Origin: Polynucleobacter necessarius
GTDB lineage: Bacteria > Pseudomonadota > Gammaproteobacteria > Burkholderiales > Burkholderiaceae
Assembly: GCF_900096755.1 (NCBI RefSeq)
Contig: NZ_LT615227.1
Coordinates: forward strand, 186,965 to 250,964
Direction: 5' to 3'
DNA length: 64,000 nt
Part shown: positions 1-9,803 of the stretch, piece by piece
Numbering within the stretch: position 1 is the first letter of the stretch
Layout of the letters: each line of letters starts with the position of its first letter
Notes under the pieces: model-generated
The model's database searches: none
Told to the model about the DNA's origin: nothing
What the model saw: only the letters and a program-made list of their open reading frames with translations
Program-made: the position numbers and the translations under genes

Positions 1-530
1 TTTGGATCTCCCTCAGAAAGTAAAGCCTCATAAGTGAGTTTTCCTAATTTCTCACCAGGCACATCAAATTCTTTTTCCTCAACCTCAATCACTAAAAATT
101 CGCGGCCCGAATCCTTCTTCGCAATCTCAATTGCTTTTTTCATAACAACCGAGAACTCTGGATCTACGATGACCACTTTGGCTTCACCATGATTAAGCAT
201 GAATGCCACAGACTCAGCATCTAAGCGAGTATTAAGCGCATTCAATACAGCGCCCGCCATTGGAATACCAAAGTGAGCCTCCACCATTGGTGGGGTATTT
301 GGCAACATTACCGCTACGGTATCCCCCAAACCGATGCCATGCTTTTGCAAAGCGCTAGCAAGGCGACGGCAACGCTCATAAGTTTGCTTCCAGGTCTGGC
401 GTAATTTGCCATGAATGACAGCGGTTTTATTTGGGTAGATCTCTGAAGATCTTTCTAAAAATAAAAGTGGTGTAATCGGCGTGAAGTTTGCGGAGTTACG
501 CTCCAAACCTTGTTCATAAATATTTGCCAT
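1..530 (-). CDS. Acyl-CoA synthetase (AMP-binding), N-terminal part
   Basis: The reading frame opens at ATG 530 and runs off the left edge, giving about 176 residues with no stop. The visible part starts MANIYEQGLERN and contains the N-terminal segment typical of the ANL superfamily of acyl-CoA synthetases, with VAVMLPNTPPMVEAHFGIP near residues 70-90 and an AVLNALNTRL stretch just after. The family activates carboxylic acids with ATP to acyl-AMP and then forms the CoA thioester. The P-loop and catalytic C-terminal domain lie outside the window, so the substrate cannot be judged. Medium-chain fatty acid or methylmercaptopropionate ligase-like enzymes share this N-terminus. It is transcribed away from the window, downstream of the broken deacetylase gene. 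Confidence 0.85.
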   Translation of the reverse strand, partial: MANIYEQGLERNSANFTPITPLLFLERSSEIYPNKTAVIHGKLRQTWKQTYERCRRLASALQKHGIGLGDTVAVMLPNTPPMVEAHFGIPMAGAVLNALNTRLDAESVAFMLNHGEAKVVIVDPEFSVVMKKAIEIAKKDSGREFLVIEVEEKEFDVPGEKLGKLTYEALLSEGDP

Positions 531-589
531 CCTGGACCTTTGATAATCAGTATTACTTTTAAATTTGCTAGATTGATTTAATGGCTCAT

Positions 590-1509
590 TTAAATATCAG
601 CCAAAGCCTTAATGTGCGCAACTACACTGCGACCCAATGCAGATAAGTTATAGCCACCCTCTAAGCAGCTCACGATACGGTTTTGCGCATATTGATTGCC
701 GATTTCTTTAAGGCGCTTTGTAATCCACGCGTAGTCATCCTCAACTAAACCCATCTGACCTAAGTCGTCTTCGCGGTGCGCATCAAATCCCGCAGAAATA
801 ATAATCAACTCAGGCTCAAAATTACGTAAAGCAGGCAACCAACGTTCTTCCACAATCGAGCGCACTACATCACCTCGAGTAGCCGCAGGCAATGGCACAT
901 TCACCATATTGTTAGCGTGATCAAGGCCGCTATAAGGATAAAAAGGATGCTGAAAGAAACTACACATCATGACATTCGGGTCATTAAAAAGGCGGCCTCT
1001 GTTCCGTTGCCGTGATGCACATCAAAATCAATAATTGCTACACGTTTAATGCCGTAAGCTTCCATGGCGTAACGCGCAGCAATGGCGACGTTATCAAACA
1101 GACAAAAGCCCATTGAACGGGTTGGCTCAGCATGATGGCCCGGGGGGCGTACGGCACAAAAGACATTCTCAACCTCGCCCTTCATGACAGCATCCACGCC
1201 CGCAATCGCTGCACCGGCAGCGCGAAGAGAGGCTCTATAGGTATGTGGATTCATGATGGTGTCGCCATCAAGCATGAAATAACCACTCTCAGGGGCGCGG
1301 TCACGCACAAAAGAGACATGATCAGGGCTGTGGACTAGCTCGAGCTGATCCTCGGTGGCCAGCGGAGCATCCAAGTGATGCAAGAAGCGATCAACCCCAC
1401 TGCGAATGAGTTGGTCATTAATCGCTTGAATTCGTTCAGGACACTCTGGATGATGGCTTCCCATCTCATGTTTCAGAAAGTCTGGATGAGTTATGTATCC
1501 TGTTGTCAT
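590..1509 (-). pseudogene. Histone deacetylase-family protein, frameshifted
   Basis: Two overlapping frames together make one class II HDAC/acetoin-utilisation-like amidohydrolase of about 305 residues. The upstream frame (967-1509) carries the N-terminus, the RPPGHHAEP motif and the metal-site DFDVHHGNGTE. It then ends after the aberrant tail AAFLMTRMS. The downstream frame (590-970) resumes with MMCSFFQHPFYPYSG and holds the conserved SAGFDAHREDDLG and LEGGYN motifs. Adding one T to the T5 run (plus-strand A run 986-990) restores EAAFFNDPNVMM, so a one-base deletion in a short homopolymer is the simplest explanation. The metal-binding residues are split across the break, so neither half should be active. 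The family deacetylates small acetylated amines or proteins. Confidence 0.85.
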
Positions 1510-1594
1510 TACTCAAAAATCCCTAATAGCAAAACTGTAGTTTTTTATAATCCAATACAACGTGTTCAATTCTCAAATATCCAATACCCTGCGC

Positions 1595-2842
1595 ATGAAT
1601 ATTCGCGTCTCCTGCCTTACTGCAGTCCTTACGGCCTGCTCTAGCACCCCAACCCAACAAACTCAACAGCAGCAGCCCATCGTAAACCAGTCTGACGATG
1701 CGGTTACTGAGGCCCGTTTTAGCCAAAATCTGAATGAGCTATTGAATCAGGTCTCCCAGACTCAAGAAATACCCCTTTTAGCCCTAGAAACAGGCTTTCT
1801 AGAGGCTAAAACGTTTCCATCCATACGCAAATTGGTATTACCCCCATCGGGCACATTTAAGAAAAATTGGCTGGCTTATCGCAAGCGCTTTATTGAACCT
1901 GTCAGGCTTAAGGCCGGCAGAGCTTTTTGGGACGAGAATCAGGCCTTTTTGAGCCAAACCCAACAGGAATATGGGGTTCCAGCCGAAATCATCGTTGCGA
2001 TTATTGGCATTGAAACGATTTATGGACGCCAAACAGGCAACTTTCGCGTAAAGGATGTTTTATCCACTCTAGCCTTTAGTTACCCAGAGACCCCAAATAA
2101 GCCAGCGAGAGAACAGCTTTTCAAAGACCAGCTCAAGGAATTGATTCTGCTCTGCTGGACTGAGGCAGGGGGCAAATTACCTGCCCACAATACTACCCAG
2201 GGCATGAGCTCTTCCCGGTTTAGCAGTTGTCTCAACCAAAATAGCTCTTATGCAGGCGCTATTGGCCTACCGCAATTTATGCCCAGCAGTATTCGCAACT
2301 TTGCAGTGGATGGCGATGGAGATGGGCGCATCGATTTAAAGCAAAGCCCCAAAGATGCGATTGTGAGTGTCGCAAACTTTATGAAGCAACATGGCTGGCA
2401 GGCTGGAATGCCGATCTCCTTCCCAGCTCAAACAAATGCTATACCAGCTGCCAAAGAATTGGCTGACGGTGAGCCGAAATTAAAGTACACAGTACAAGAA
2501 TTGATTGATCGTGGAATTTTGACAAAGCAGCAAGGTGATTTACAAAGTGGCGGTGTTGAACCCCAAAGTAAGGCATTTATTGTTGACTTACCATACCCCG
2601 ATAAAGATGGTCTTGATCAAGCGCAATATTTTGTGGGTCTTAATAATTTCTTAACGATTGTTCAATACAACCGCAGTAATTTCTACGCACAAAGTGTTGC
2701 TGAATTTGCAGAGGCTCTGGGCTACAAGAATCAAAGTGTTGTGCCAGTAGAAGCACCCTCAAAGGCAGTAACACCCAAGGCGGGCAGTGAAAAGGCTAAG
2801 GCTAAAAAATCTGGGGTAAAGAAAAAGGCTAAGACGACCTAA
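1595..2842 (+). CDS. mltB: Lytic murein transglycosylase (MltB-like lipoprotein)
   Basis: The protein cleaves the glycan strand of peptidoglycan, producing 1,6-anhydromuramic ends. The ATG at 1595 is preferred over the GTG at 1562 because it gives a short lipoprotein signal, MNIRVSCLTAVLTACSS, with lipobox LTAC. The product is about 415 residues. The SLT_2 domain is clear: IIGIETIYGRQTGNF holds the catalytic Glu, and GAIGLPQFMPSSIRNFAVD and the DGDGDGRIDL loop follow. The segment FLTIVQYNRSNFYAQSVAEFAEAL matches the C-terminal family motif. The tail is Lys/Ala-rich. The gene is convergent with cysM, with 13 bp between the stops. The enzyme is probably anchored in the outer membrane facing the periplasm. 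Confidence 0.92.
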   Translation: MNIRVSCLTAVLTACSSTPTQQTQQQQPIVNQSDDAVTEARFSQNLNELLNQVSQTQEIPLLALETGFLEAKTFPSIRKLVLPPSGTFKKNWLAYRKRFIEPVRLKAGRAFWDENQAFLSQTQQEYGVPAEIIVAIIGIETIYGRQTGNFRVKDVLSTLAFSYPETPNKPAREQLFKDQLKELILLCWTEAGGKLPAHNTTQGMSSSRFSSCLNQNSSYAGAIGLPQFMPSSIRNFAVDGDGDGRIDLKQSPKDAIVSVANFMKQHGWQAGMPISFPAQTNAIPAAKELADGEPKLKYTVQELIDRGILTKQQGDLQSGGVEPQSKAFIVDLPYPDKDGLDQAQYFVGLNNFLTIVQYNRSNFYAQSVAEFAEALGYKNQSVVPVEAPSKAVTPKAGSEKAKAKKSGVKKKAKTT

Positions 2843-2855
2843 GTCTTAACAGGGC

Positions 2856-3767
2856 TTAGGCTGGAAACACCCCTGTAGATAAATAGCGGTCGCCGCGATC
2901 GCAAACAATAAAGACAATCGTCGTATTTTCAACCTGGCGGGCAATACGTAAGGCCACGACCAGAGCCCCGCCAGCAGAGATCCCGCAGAAGATGCCCTCT
3001 TGTGCGGCTAAGCGTCGCGCCATTTCTTCTGCATCGACTTGCGTGACATATTCGATACGATCCACTCTATCGCCCTGATAAATCTTTGGCAAATACTCGG
3101 GCGCCCATTTACGAATTCCCGGAATCTGTGAACCCTCTTCTGGTTGCACACCAATAATCTGAATCTCAGGATTCATTGACTTGAGATAAGTAGAGACTCC
3201 CGTGATTGTTCCAGTGGTGCCCATGGCAGATACAAAGTGCGTTATCTGTCCATCGGTATCTCGCCAAATTTCAGGACCAGTAGTTTCTATATGCGCTCTT
3301 GGATTATCAGGATTAGCAAACTGATCAAGCAATCTACCGCGCCCTTCTCTTTGCAATTGCAGAGCATAGTCTCTGGCAAATTCCATACCACCAGAAGCTG
3401 CAGTTAGAATCAATTCCGCGCCATACGCGGCCATACTTTGGCGACGCTCGATACTTTGGTTCTCAGGCATCACCAAAATCATTTTGTAACCCAGCATAGC
3501 TGCAGTCATTGCCAAAGCAATTCCCGTGTTCCCACTGGTAGCTTCTATTAAGGTATCGCCCGGTTTAATTTCTCCACGCTCTTGTGCGTGCATGATCATC
3601 GACAGCGCAGGTCGATCTTTCACCGACCCGGCTGGATTATTACCCTCTAGCTTACCCAGGATGACGTTGCCACGATTCTCATTCTCAAGGCCGGGAATAC
3701 GTTGTAGGCGAACTAAGGGCGTATTGCCCACAGTTTGCGAAATCGTCAGGTAAGAAGGTTTGCTCAT
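2856..3767 (-). CDS. cysM: Cysteine synthase B (O-acetylserine sulfhydrylase)
   Basis: This PLP enzyme of 303 residues makes cysteine from O-acetylserine and sulfide or thiosulfate. NNPAGSVKDRPA contains the Schiff-base lysine, EATSGNTGIALA is the substrate-binding loop, and MGTTGTITGVSTYL is the glycine-rich phosphate-binding loop. The segment EEGSQIPGIRKW is characteristic of the CysM rather than CysK branch. GISAGGA near the C-terminus holds the residue contacting the PLP ring nitrogen. Length and motif order are normal and the gene appears intact. It stands alone between mltB and the ComEA-like gene. The start ATG at 3767 gives the usual MSKPSYLTIS N-terminus. Confidence 0.95.
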   Translation of the reverse strand: MSKPSYLTISQTVGNTPLVRLQRIPGLENENRGNVILGKLEGNNPAGSVKDRPALSMIMHAQERGEIKPGDTLIEATSGNTGIALAMTAAMLGYKMILVMPENQSIERRQSMAAYGAELILTAASGGMEFARDYALQLQREGRGRLLDQFANPDNPRAHIETTGPEIWRDTDGQITHFVSAMGTTGTITGVSTYLKSMNPEIQIIGVQPEEGSQIPGIRKWAPEYLPKIYQGDRVDRIEYVTQVDAEEMARRLAAQEGIFCGISAGGALVVALRIARQVENTTIVFIVCDRGDRYLSTGVFPA

Positions 3768-3808
3768 AAAGCCATTTTAGCCATAAGCGCCACTACACCC
3801 GAAAGGGT

Positions 3809-4237
3809 TTAATTTCGTCGAGTTGACCCCGAACGCTCCGGCTGATGGCGAGTACCAGCTTGACCACGAGAATTGCGTCGACCACTAGCTCCGCCCTCCT
3901 TCTTTTTTGCACGCCCATTAGGCTCACGAAAAGAACTGGGGGTTTCAATTGTGAGGCCGTTATCCACCATTTTCTCAACCGACTTCATGCCGATACCACG
4001 CACCCGCTTCTGCAAATCATTGGCATCCTGAAAATGGCCGCCATCTAAACGCTCCGCAATAATAGTCTTTGCCTTGGCTGGACCAATTCCCTTGATACCT
4101 TCAAGCTCTGACTGAGTGGCTGTATTCACGTTAACTGGGGATGCATAAGCACCATAGGGAACTACTGCAAATGCGATGGCCAAAGCCGCGGCCCTTACTA
4201 GACCTCTTAAGTCACTCAAATTGAAATTTATATTCAT
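3809..4237 (-). CDS. ComEA-family helix-hairpin-helix protein
   Basis: A small exported DNA-binding protein of about 142 residues. The start at 4237 is chosen because AGGAG lies just upstream on the minus strand and because it begins the signal peptide MNINFNLSDLRGLVRA... ending near YGAYAS. The mature protein opens with VNVNTATQSELEGIKGIGPAKAKTI, the tandem HhH motif of ComEA and related proteins. RVRGIGMKSVEKMVDNGL follows as a second hairpin. The C-terminal 50 residues are basic and low-complexity (KKKEGG, SGRRNSRGQ). ComEA binds incoming DNA during natural transformation. Orphan HhH proteins of this size are common in betaproteobacteria and a competence role here is only inferred. Confidence 0.8.
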   Translation of the reverse strand: MNINFNLSDLRGLVRAAALAIAFAVVPYGAYASPVNVNTATQSELEGIKGIGPAKAKTIIAERLDGGHFQDANDLQKRVRGIGMKSVEKMVDNGLTIETPSSFREPNGRAKKKEGGASGRRNSRGQAGTRHQPERSGSTRRN

Positions 4238-4371
4238 GTACTCTCCTGAAGTAAATAAAAAATCCACGGACACAAAGTGCGCGTGGATCGTTTACAACGA
4301 GAATGCGGAAGATTGGTTGAGCGAATTAGGTCCCCAGCAACTAAATCGGTATTTACTGACGCCCTGCTAAA

Positions 4372-5109
4372 TTAATGGCTCAAGATAAATTGAGCAGCGC
4401 GCTTCACAAACTCGGGCTCAGTTTGATTAAAGCCATGGTAAGCAAAGGATTCACATACACCACCTTCAGAGATGCCGCCTTCAATAATTTCCAACTAAGA
4501 AACGTATTTAGAGGGCCTGCCCTCAATGACTCTGGAGGTTGCTACAACGGGAGTACCAGCGCATCCATCATGAGCATGGTGTATGCCAAGCACAGGAAGG
4601 CTTACTTCATCATTCAAGGATGCGCTATAAATTGTTCCTGCAATGATAATTCCAGAAAGCGTGCCTTTTGATGCGCCTAATTCATTCGCATAATAAGTGG
4701 CTGTGGAGCTACCCATGCTATGGCCAAATATCCACACCGGCAAACCAAATTTAGCTTTATAAAACTTAACCACCTCATCCACTCTTGTCAGATGGTCTTG
4801 GCGGCCACGTAGATTGCCTCTGCGCAGATCGCCTAAGTCATATGGGCTATCCACTAGCACCGCTGCGATGCCATATTGCTCCCACATCCCCAAAGAGCGA
4901 ACAAAAGTATGTTTACTTCTTACCGCACCACTATCGGAGATGCCTGCTATGCCACCACCACCCGGAAATAACAGCACTAGAGCACGTGGTTTTGAGGGTT
5001 GGACTAATAAAGTTTTTGTAGGAGCCTCATCCGCATGAGGGACATCAAAAACTTGAGCACTAACACCAAAGCTAATTACCCAAATGGCAATCGCTAAGAA
5101 AAATTTCAT
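4372..5109 (-). pseudogene. Exported alpha/beta hydrolase with in-frame stop
   Basis: The frame encodes a signal peptide (MKFFLAIAIWVISFGVSAQ) and an alpha/beta-hydrolase core with the nucleophile elbow IFGHSMGSST and a GIHHAHDGCAGTP strand that probably carries the acidic residue. A TAG at 4495-4497 stops translation after 204 residues. The same frame continues for 40 more codons as LEIIEGGISEGGVCES, FAYHGFNQTEP and a C-terminal helix to TAA at 4372. That tail holds the YHGF histidine, the likely third member of the catalytic triad. The truncated product should therefore lack its base. This is a nonsense substitution and not a frameshift. The natural substrate is unknown. Confidence 0.8.
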
Positions 5110-5130
5110 TGGTACAGTCTTATTTGCTAT

Positions 5131-6159
5131 CTAAAGGGTTAGTAAAGGGTTAGCCAAGAATCCAGCATTGGCCTCAAGCCATTCAATGTAACGCCCTACA
5201 CCTTGCTCAACATTGAGGAAAGGCTCTGAATAGCCAGCATCTCTAAGCTTAGTTAAATCTGCTTGAGTAAAACACTGATACTTTCCTCTGAGTGCATCCG
5301 GAAACGGAATGTACTCAATCGCATTTTCTTTTACCAACTCTGTCAGGCTTGCAGGCGCTGCCTTATCAAGCTTACGCATTGCATTTGCAACTGCATGGGC
5401 AACATCATTAAAGGGTTGTGCGCGACCACTACCCAAATTGAAGATGCCGCTGATTTCTGGATGATCCAAGAAGAATAAATTGACCTTCACCACATCTTCG
5501 ACCGATACAAAGTCACGACTTTGTTCGCCTGGCCCATAACCACCATACTCACCAAAGAGTTTTACGTGACCATTGGCTTTGTACTGGTGGTATTGGTGAA
5601 AAGCAACTGATGCCATGCGGCCTTTATGAGATTCACGAGGGCCATATACATTGAAATAGCGAAAGCCAACCACTTGAGCAGTATTGGCCTTTTCAGTAAA
5701 GCGCTTACGCATCACTTGATCAAACAAGAACTTAGAGTAGCCATAAATATTGAGCGGCTTCTCATGCTCGCGGCTTTCTACAAATACATCAGAGCCACCA
5801 TAGGTTGCTGCTGAAGAGGCATAGAGTAACTGTACCTTTTGAGCTGTGCAGATATCCAACAAATCCATGGTGTAGCGGTAGTTATTCGCCATCATGAAAA
5901 TGCCGTCTGTTTCCATAGTATCGGAGCAAGCTCCTTCATGAAACACTGCCTCAACTTTTCCCAGCTTGCCGCTTCGGAAGGCCTCAAGGAATTCATCTTT
6001 ATCGAGATAATCAATGATGTCCAAATCAGCTAAATTGCGATATTTATCTGCAGGACGTAAGTCATCTACTGCAATAATATTTTTCTCGTCACGCGCATTG
6101 AGCGCTTGAACAATATTGGCGCCAATAAAGCCAGCGGCTCCAGTTACGATAATAGTCAC
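5131..6159 (-). CDS. hldD: ADP-L-glycero-D-manno-heptose 6-epimerase
   Basis: A short-chain dehydrogenase/reductase-type epimerase of 342 residues that converts ADP-D-glycero-beta-D-manno-heptose to the L,D form used in the LPS inner core. The Rossmann motif is GAAGFIG at residues 7-13, and the catalytic pair is Tyr139 and Lys143 in [15 protein letters not shown] and [13 protein letters not shown] are family signatures. It is slightly longer than the Escherichia coli protein (about 310). The start codon overlaps the hldE kinase stop by 4 bp, indicating translational coupling. With hldE and ugd it forms an LPS-precursor operon. Confidence 0.95.
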   Translation of the reverse strand: MTIIVTGAAGFIGANIVQALNARDEKNIIAVDDLRPADKYRNLADLDIIDYLDKDEFLEAFRSGKLGKVEAVFHEGACSDTMETDGIFMMANNYRYTMDLLDICTAQKVQLLYASSAATYGGSDVFVESREHEKPLNIYGYSKFLFDQVMRKRFTEKANTAQVVGFRYFNVYGPRESHKGRMASVAFHQYHQYKANGHVKLFGEYGGYGPGEQSRDFVSVEDVVKVNLFFLDHPEISGIFNLGSGRAQPFNDVAHAVANAMRKLDKAAPASLTELVKENAIEYIPFPDALRGKYQCFTQADLTKLRDAGYSEPFLNVEQGVGRYIEWLEANAGFLANPLLTL

Positions 6160-7085
6160 TGTAATTCCTCTGAAGTAACGGTTGCAGTACCCAATTTTCC
6201 AACCACAATACCACCGGCACGGTTAGCAAGCGCCATCGCTTTTTCTAATGGCCATTTAGCCGCTAATGCAACCGCCAATGTAGCAATTACTGTATCACCC
6301 GCACCAGACACATCAAACACTTCGCGTGCTTGCGCCTTAACGTGACTTACACCAGCTTCGGTATATAAGCTCATACCCTCTTCAGAGCGTGTCAGCAATA
6401 GAGCCTCAAGATTTAATGACTTTCTGAGATCCTGTGCTTTTTTGGTCAAATCTTCTTCACTTGTCCAGCTGCCAACCACCTGACGTAACTCGCTGCGGTT
6501 TGGCGTTAAAACGGTTGCGCCGCGATATTTTTCATAATCTTCCCCCTTAGGGTCAACCAAGATCATTTTTTTCTGGGCTCTTGCTTGCTCAATCATGTGG
6601 GCAACTTGCCCTAATGCACCCTTGCCGTAATCAGACAGAATCACGACATCTGCAGCGCCAACCAATTTCTCAAAACGCTCCAACTTGTGGGCAAGTGCTT
6701 TCTCACTGGGGGCTTCTTCAAAATCCAAGCGAATCAGTTGCTGCTGACGAGCAATAACACGCAACTTCACAATCGTTGGAACTTGGGCGTCAATTTCGAG
6801 TCGACTATCTACGCCGCCAGACTTGAGCAACTCAACCACTCGCTTGCCTGGCTCATCATTGCCAACGATACCCAAGATGGTTGTATTAGCGCCCAAAGCA
6901 GCGACGTTACGGGCTACGTTGGCAGCGCCACCAAGGCGCTCATCAATTTTCCCAACCTGCACTACCGGCACAGGCGCTTCAGGAGAGATCCTATTGGTAT
7001 CGCCAAACCAGTAACGATCTAACATGACATCCCCAACTACGAGCAAGCGCGTTTGGGAGAATTGTTCTCGGTTGGCTTTTTCCAT
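6156..7085 (-). CDS. hldE: D-glycero-beta-D-manno-heptose-7-phosphate kinase
   Basis: A PfkB/ribokinase-family kinase of 309 residues, phosphorylating heptose-7-phosphate at C1. GGAANVARN near residue 52 and DVSGAGDT (258-265, catalytic Asp265) are the two ribokinase signatures. [23 protein letters not shown] is typical of RfaE domain I. Only the kinase domain is present. The cytidylyl/adenylyltransferase half found in the fused enterobacterial HldE is missing, so a separate transferase gene is expected elsewhere, as in many betaproteobacteria. The gene overlaps hldD by 4 bp and lies 38 bp downstream of ugd. Confidence 0.93.
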   Translation of the reverse strand: MEKANREQFSQTRLLVVGDVMLDRYWFGDTNRISPEAPVPVVQVGKIDERLGGAANVARNVAALGANTTILGIVGNDEPGKRVVELLKSGGVDSRLEIDAQVPTIVKLRVIARQQQLIRLDFEEAPSEKALAHKLERFEKLVGAADVVILSDYGKGALGQVAHMIEQARAQKKMILVDPKGEDYEKYRGATVLTPNRSELRQVVGSWTSEEDLTKKAQDLRKSLNLEALLLTRSEEGMSLYTEAGVSHVKAQAREVFDVSGAGDTVIATLAVALAAKWPLEKAMALANRAGGIVVGKLGTATVTSEELQ

Positions 7086-7123
7086 GTGCTTTTAAGTATC
7101 TTTATCTATTTAATATCAGCTGC

Positions 7124-8488
7124 TTAATTATGTCTGCCAATGGCAAAGTACTCAATACCCAAGTCTTTCATGGCTTGTGGCTCATACAAGTTACGGCCAT
7201 CAAAAATCACTGGGCGAGTAAGCTTTTGCATCACTTGCTCGAAATCAGGGCTACGGAACGCTTTCCACTCAGTAACAATCACCAATGCATCGCATCCATC
7301 TAAAGCAGCCATTGGATCGGCAACCATGGAAACCTTTTGCAGGCCCGCAGGATTGTCTTTGAAGTCTAAATCTAAGCAATGTTTTGCTTCGGGCATGGCT
7401 ACAGGATCATGCGCCACTACCGTTGCACCACGCTTAACCAATTCTTGAATAATGACTCGACTTGGTGCTTCGCGCATATCGTCGGTATTGGGCTTAAATG
7501 CCAATCCCCACAACGCAAACTTCATATTCGACAAATCTTTGCCAAAGCGCTTTTCAATCTTCTCAACCAAAACGTACTTTTGAATCTCGTTCACCGCTTC
7601 TACCGCATCCAGAATCTTTAACTCTCTGCCGTGCTCTTTCGCAGTTTTAGATAAAGCGGACACATCTTTTGGGAAGCATGATCCACCATAGCCAGTGCCT
7701 GGATACAAGAAACCAAAACCAATTCGAGAATCCGATCCAATACCCTGGCGAACAGCTTCAATATCCGCACCTACTAAGTCAGCCAAATTCGCCAACTCGT
7801 TCATAAAAGAAATACGTGTTGCCAACATGGCGTTAGCAGCATATTTAGTCAGCTCTGCACTTTTCACATCCATGTAATAGGTGCGCTCATGATGACGGTT
7901 AAACGGGGCATACAGCTTGCGCATTTGCTCCTTGGCACGCAAACCAGCAGGAGTATTTTCAGTACCAATCACGATACGGTCCGGGCGCATGAAGTCTTCA
8001 ACGGCAGCGCCTTCTTTTAAGAACTCTGGATTCGATACTACCGAGCAAAGATCTAGCGGTAAATTTCTTTTTTCTAACCCCTCAGTGATGGCGGCTGAAA
8101 CCTTATCAGCAGTACCCACTGGAACAGTAGATTTATCAACAATCACTTTAGGTGTGGCTGCATGACGGCCAATATTGCGTGCAGCCGCAACAACGTATTG
8201 CAAGTCTGCAGAGCCGTCCTCATCTGGAGGCGTGCCTACAGCGATAAATTGAATATCGCCATGAGCAACAGAAGCAGCAATATCGGTAGAGAACTGCAAA
8301 CGGCCGGCGGCACGATTACGCTCAATCATTTCCTTTAGGCCAGGTTCATAGATTGGAACGCCGCCAGAATTCAAAATCTCAATTTTTTTAGGGTCCAAAT
8401 CCAGGCAAAAAACATTGTTGCCTTGCTCAGCCAAGCATGCGCCAGTAACCAAACCTACATAACCGCTGCCGATGATAGTGACTTTCAA
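7124..8488 (-). CDS. ugd: UDP-glucose 6-dehydrogenase
   Basis: The enzyme performs the two-step NAD-dependent oxidation of UDP-glucose to UDP-glucuronate, a precursor for surface polysaccharides and lipid A modification. It has 454 residues. An N-terminal Rossmann fold has GSGYVG at 7-12. The catalytic cysteine is Cys271 in [12 protein letters not shown]. The C-terminal UDP-binding domain begins around [19 protein letters not shown]. All family landmarks are present and the length is standard. It lies between lapB and hldE on the same strand with short gaps (31 and 38 bp), consistent with one transcript for envelope biosynthesis. Confidence 0.95.
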   Translation of the reverse strand: MKVTIIGSGYVGLVTGACLAEQGNNVFCLDLDPKKIEILNSGGVPIYEPGLKEMIERNRAAGRLQFSTDIAASVAHGDIQFIAVGTPPDEDGSADLQYVVAAARNIGRHAATPKVIVDKSTVPVGTADKVSAAITEGLEKRNLPLDLCSVVSNPEFLKEGAAVEDFMRPDRIVIGTENTPAGLRAKEQMRKLYAPFNRHHERTYYMDVKSAELTKYAANAMLATRISFMNELANLADLVGADIEAVRQGIGSDSRIGFGFLYPGTGYGGSCFPKDVSALSKTAKEHGRELKILDAVEAVNEIQKYVLVEKIEKRFGKDLSNMKFALWGLAFKPNTDDMREAPSRVIIQELVKRGATVVAHDPVAMPEAKHCLDLDFKDNPAGLQKVSMVADPMAALDGCDALVIVTEWKAFRSPDFEQVMQKLTRPVIFDGRNLYEPQAMKDLGIEYFAIGRHN

Positions 8489-8519
8489 ATGAACTCCTAA
8501 TGATTGCTAAATTTCGAGA

Positions 8520-9743
8520 TTACATTGAAGGGCCGCTAGGTGCGACACCTTCACTTCGTCTTGGGGAGTATGCCTCCCAGTGATTGCAGCCAGGGCATTG
8601 CCAATAGAACCGTCTTGCGCGGAAACCGCAATTGCCACAGGTATAGCGAGCCAAACTTGTTGTACGTTGACGCAAAATATTTAAGATAGACTGAAGCTCA
8701 ATCACTCTCTCTGGATGCGCGCCGTTCTCTTCAATCGCCAAACGCGTTTCAGCCAACTTTGATAAGGCGCTTAAGCTTGGGGAGTGTTGAATCACTTCAG
8801 ACAACATCACATTGGCCGCTTGAGGACCCCGAATTTTCATGAGCTGCTTATGGACAATATCCAAAAGCTCACCTGATGCTTGAGTCTTCAATAGCTCGCA
8901 TAAACGATCCAAACCTTCATCAGTTTTACCTAACTCGGTATGCGCCAACATCCAGCGATCGGCTAATAAATGCATGTAGGCAGGATGGGAGTTCGCAATC
9001 ACGCTCCAAGCCTCGATCGCCTGTGCTGGACGCTCAGTTGCCATAAAGTAGTCGCCTTGCAGTATCAAGGCACGCGCATGATTCGGAACAGCCTGTAAGG
9101 CACGCTGAATAGGCTGCTCAGCCTCAGCAAGATCTTTGCGGCGCAAAGCATCCTGACCTAACTCACAGTGGAATTGGGCAATCTCAGTTTGATGTGATTT
9201 ACCTTGCAAGCTTTCTAACTCAGTTGCAGCAATGATGGCTTTTTTCCAATCACGCTCCACCTGATACATTTCCAGCAGACTTTCCTTAGCAGGCACAGCA
9301 AATTTGCCCTCACCCACGCGATTTAAGGAAGACTCAGCGCGATCTAACAAACCAGCGCGCAAGAAGTCACGACCCAATTCGTAAGCAGCATGATCGCGAT
9401 CACGAGGCTTTAAATCATCGCGATTTGCTAAATGCTGATGAACCTTAATGGCACGTTCAGTCTCTCCGCGACGACGGAATAAATTCCCTAATGAAAAATG
9501 AAGTTCAACAGTCTCAGGGTCCAGTTGCGCAATCTTGACTAAAGTTTCAATTGCTTGATCTGGCTGCTCATTCAATAAAAGACTAAGGCCTTTAAATGTA
9601 GAGCGTTGCTGACGCATGCGTTCACGCTCATCCATGCGATTTTCAAGGCGCAAATCCCAACGCGCAGCCATCCAACCAACACCAAACATGATGGGCAATA
9701 GCAATAGCAATAGCAATAGCCAAGATGCAGATAGCTGAATCAT
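8520..9743 (-). CDS. lapB: LPS assembly protein B, TPR and rubredoxin-type metal-binding
   Basis: A 407-residue cytoplasmic protein anchored by one N-terminal transmembrane helix (about residues 4-22, with a run of eight leucines). The middle consists of tetratricopeptide repeats, for example ETVELHFSLGNLFRRRGE. The C-terminus carries the rubredoxin-type knuckle with Cys369, Cys372, Cys383 and Cys386. In E. coli LapB (YciM) works with FtsH to control LpxC turnover and LPS synthesis. Its place between ihfB and ugd/hldE fits this role. The leucine run is encoded by four copies of a hexanucleotide (GCAATA on the plus strand, 9695-9718). A lapA gene, often found just upstream, is absent here. Confidence 0.92.
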   Translation of the reverse strand: MIQLSASWLLLLLLLLPIMFGVGWMAARWDLRLENRMDERERMRQQRSTFKGLSLLLNEQPDQAIETLVKIAQLDPETVELHFSLGNLFRRRGETERAIKVHQHLANRDDLKPRDRDHAAYELGRDFLRAGLLDRAESSLNRVGEGKFAVPAKESLLEMYQVERDWKKAIIAATELESLQGKSHQTEIAQFHCELGQDALRRKDLAEAEQPIQRALQAVPNHARALILQGDYFMATERPAQAIEAWSVIANSHPAYMHLLADRWMLAHTELGKTDEGLDRLCELLKTQASGELLDIVHKQLMKIRGPQAANVMLSEVIQHSPSLSALSKLAETRLAIEENGAHPERVIELQSILNILRQRTTSLARYTCGNCGFRARRFYWQCPGCNHWEAYSPRRSEGVAPSGPSM

Positions 9744-9761
9744 GCTAGGCAGGATTTAAAT

Positions 9762-9784
9762 AAAAAAATGGCCCGAATGGACCA
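9762..9784 (-). terminator. Rho-independent terminator after ihfB
   Basis: On the minus strand the six-base stem TGGTCC/GGGCCA (one wobble) encloses ATTC and is followed by a run of seven T. It sits downstream of the ihfB stop and before lapB. ihfB can therefore be transcribed as a monocistron, with read-through to lapB. Confidence 0.7.
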
Positions 9785-9803
9785 CTGAGGTTTAGCTTGA
9801 ATA

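Noticed and set aside
1132..1644. Plus-strand frames opposite the deacetylase
   Set aside because: They are shadows of the minus-strand gene with no family match and no ribosome-binding site.
2843..2866. Terminator between mltB and cysM
   Set aside because: A six-base CCTAAG/CTTAGG pairing exists but has a long loop and no T-tract, so support is too weak to list.
4495..4497. In-frame TAG as a pyrrolysine codon or programmed recoding
   Set aside because: No downstream insertion element is visible, the family does not use pyrrolysine, and other in-frame stops in the window include TAA. Ordinary nonsense is simpler.
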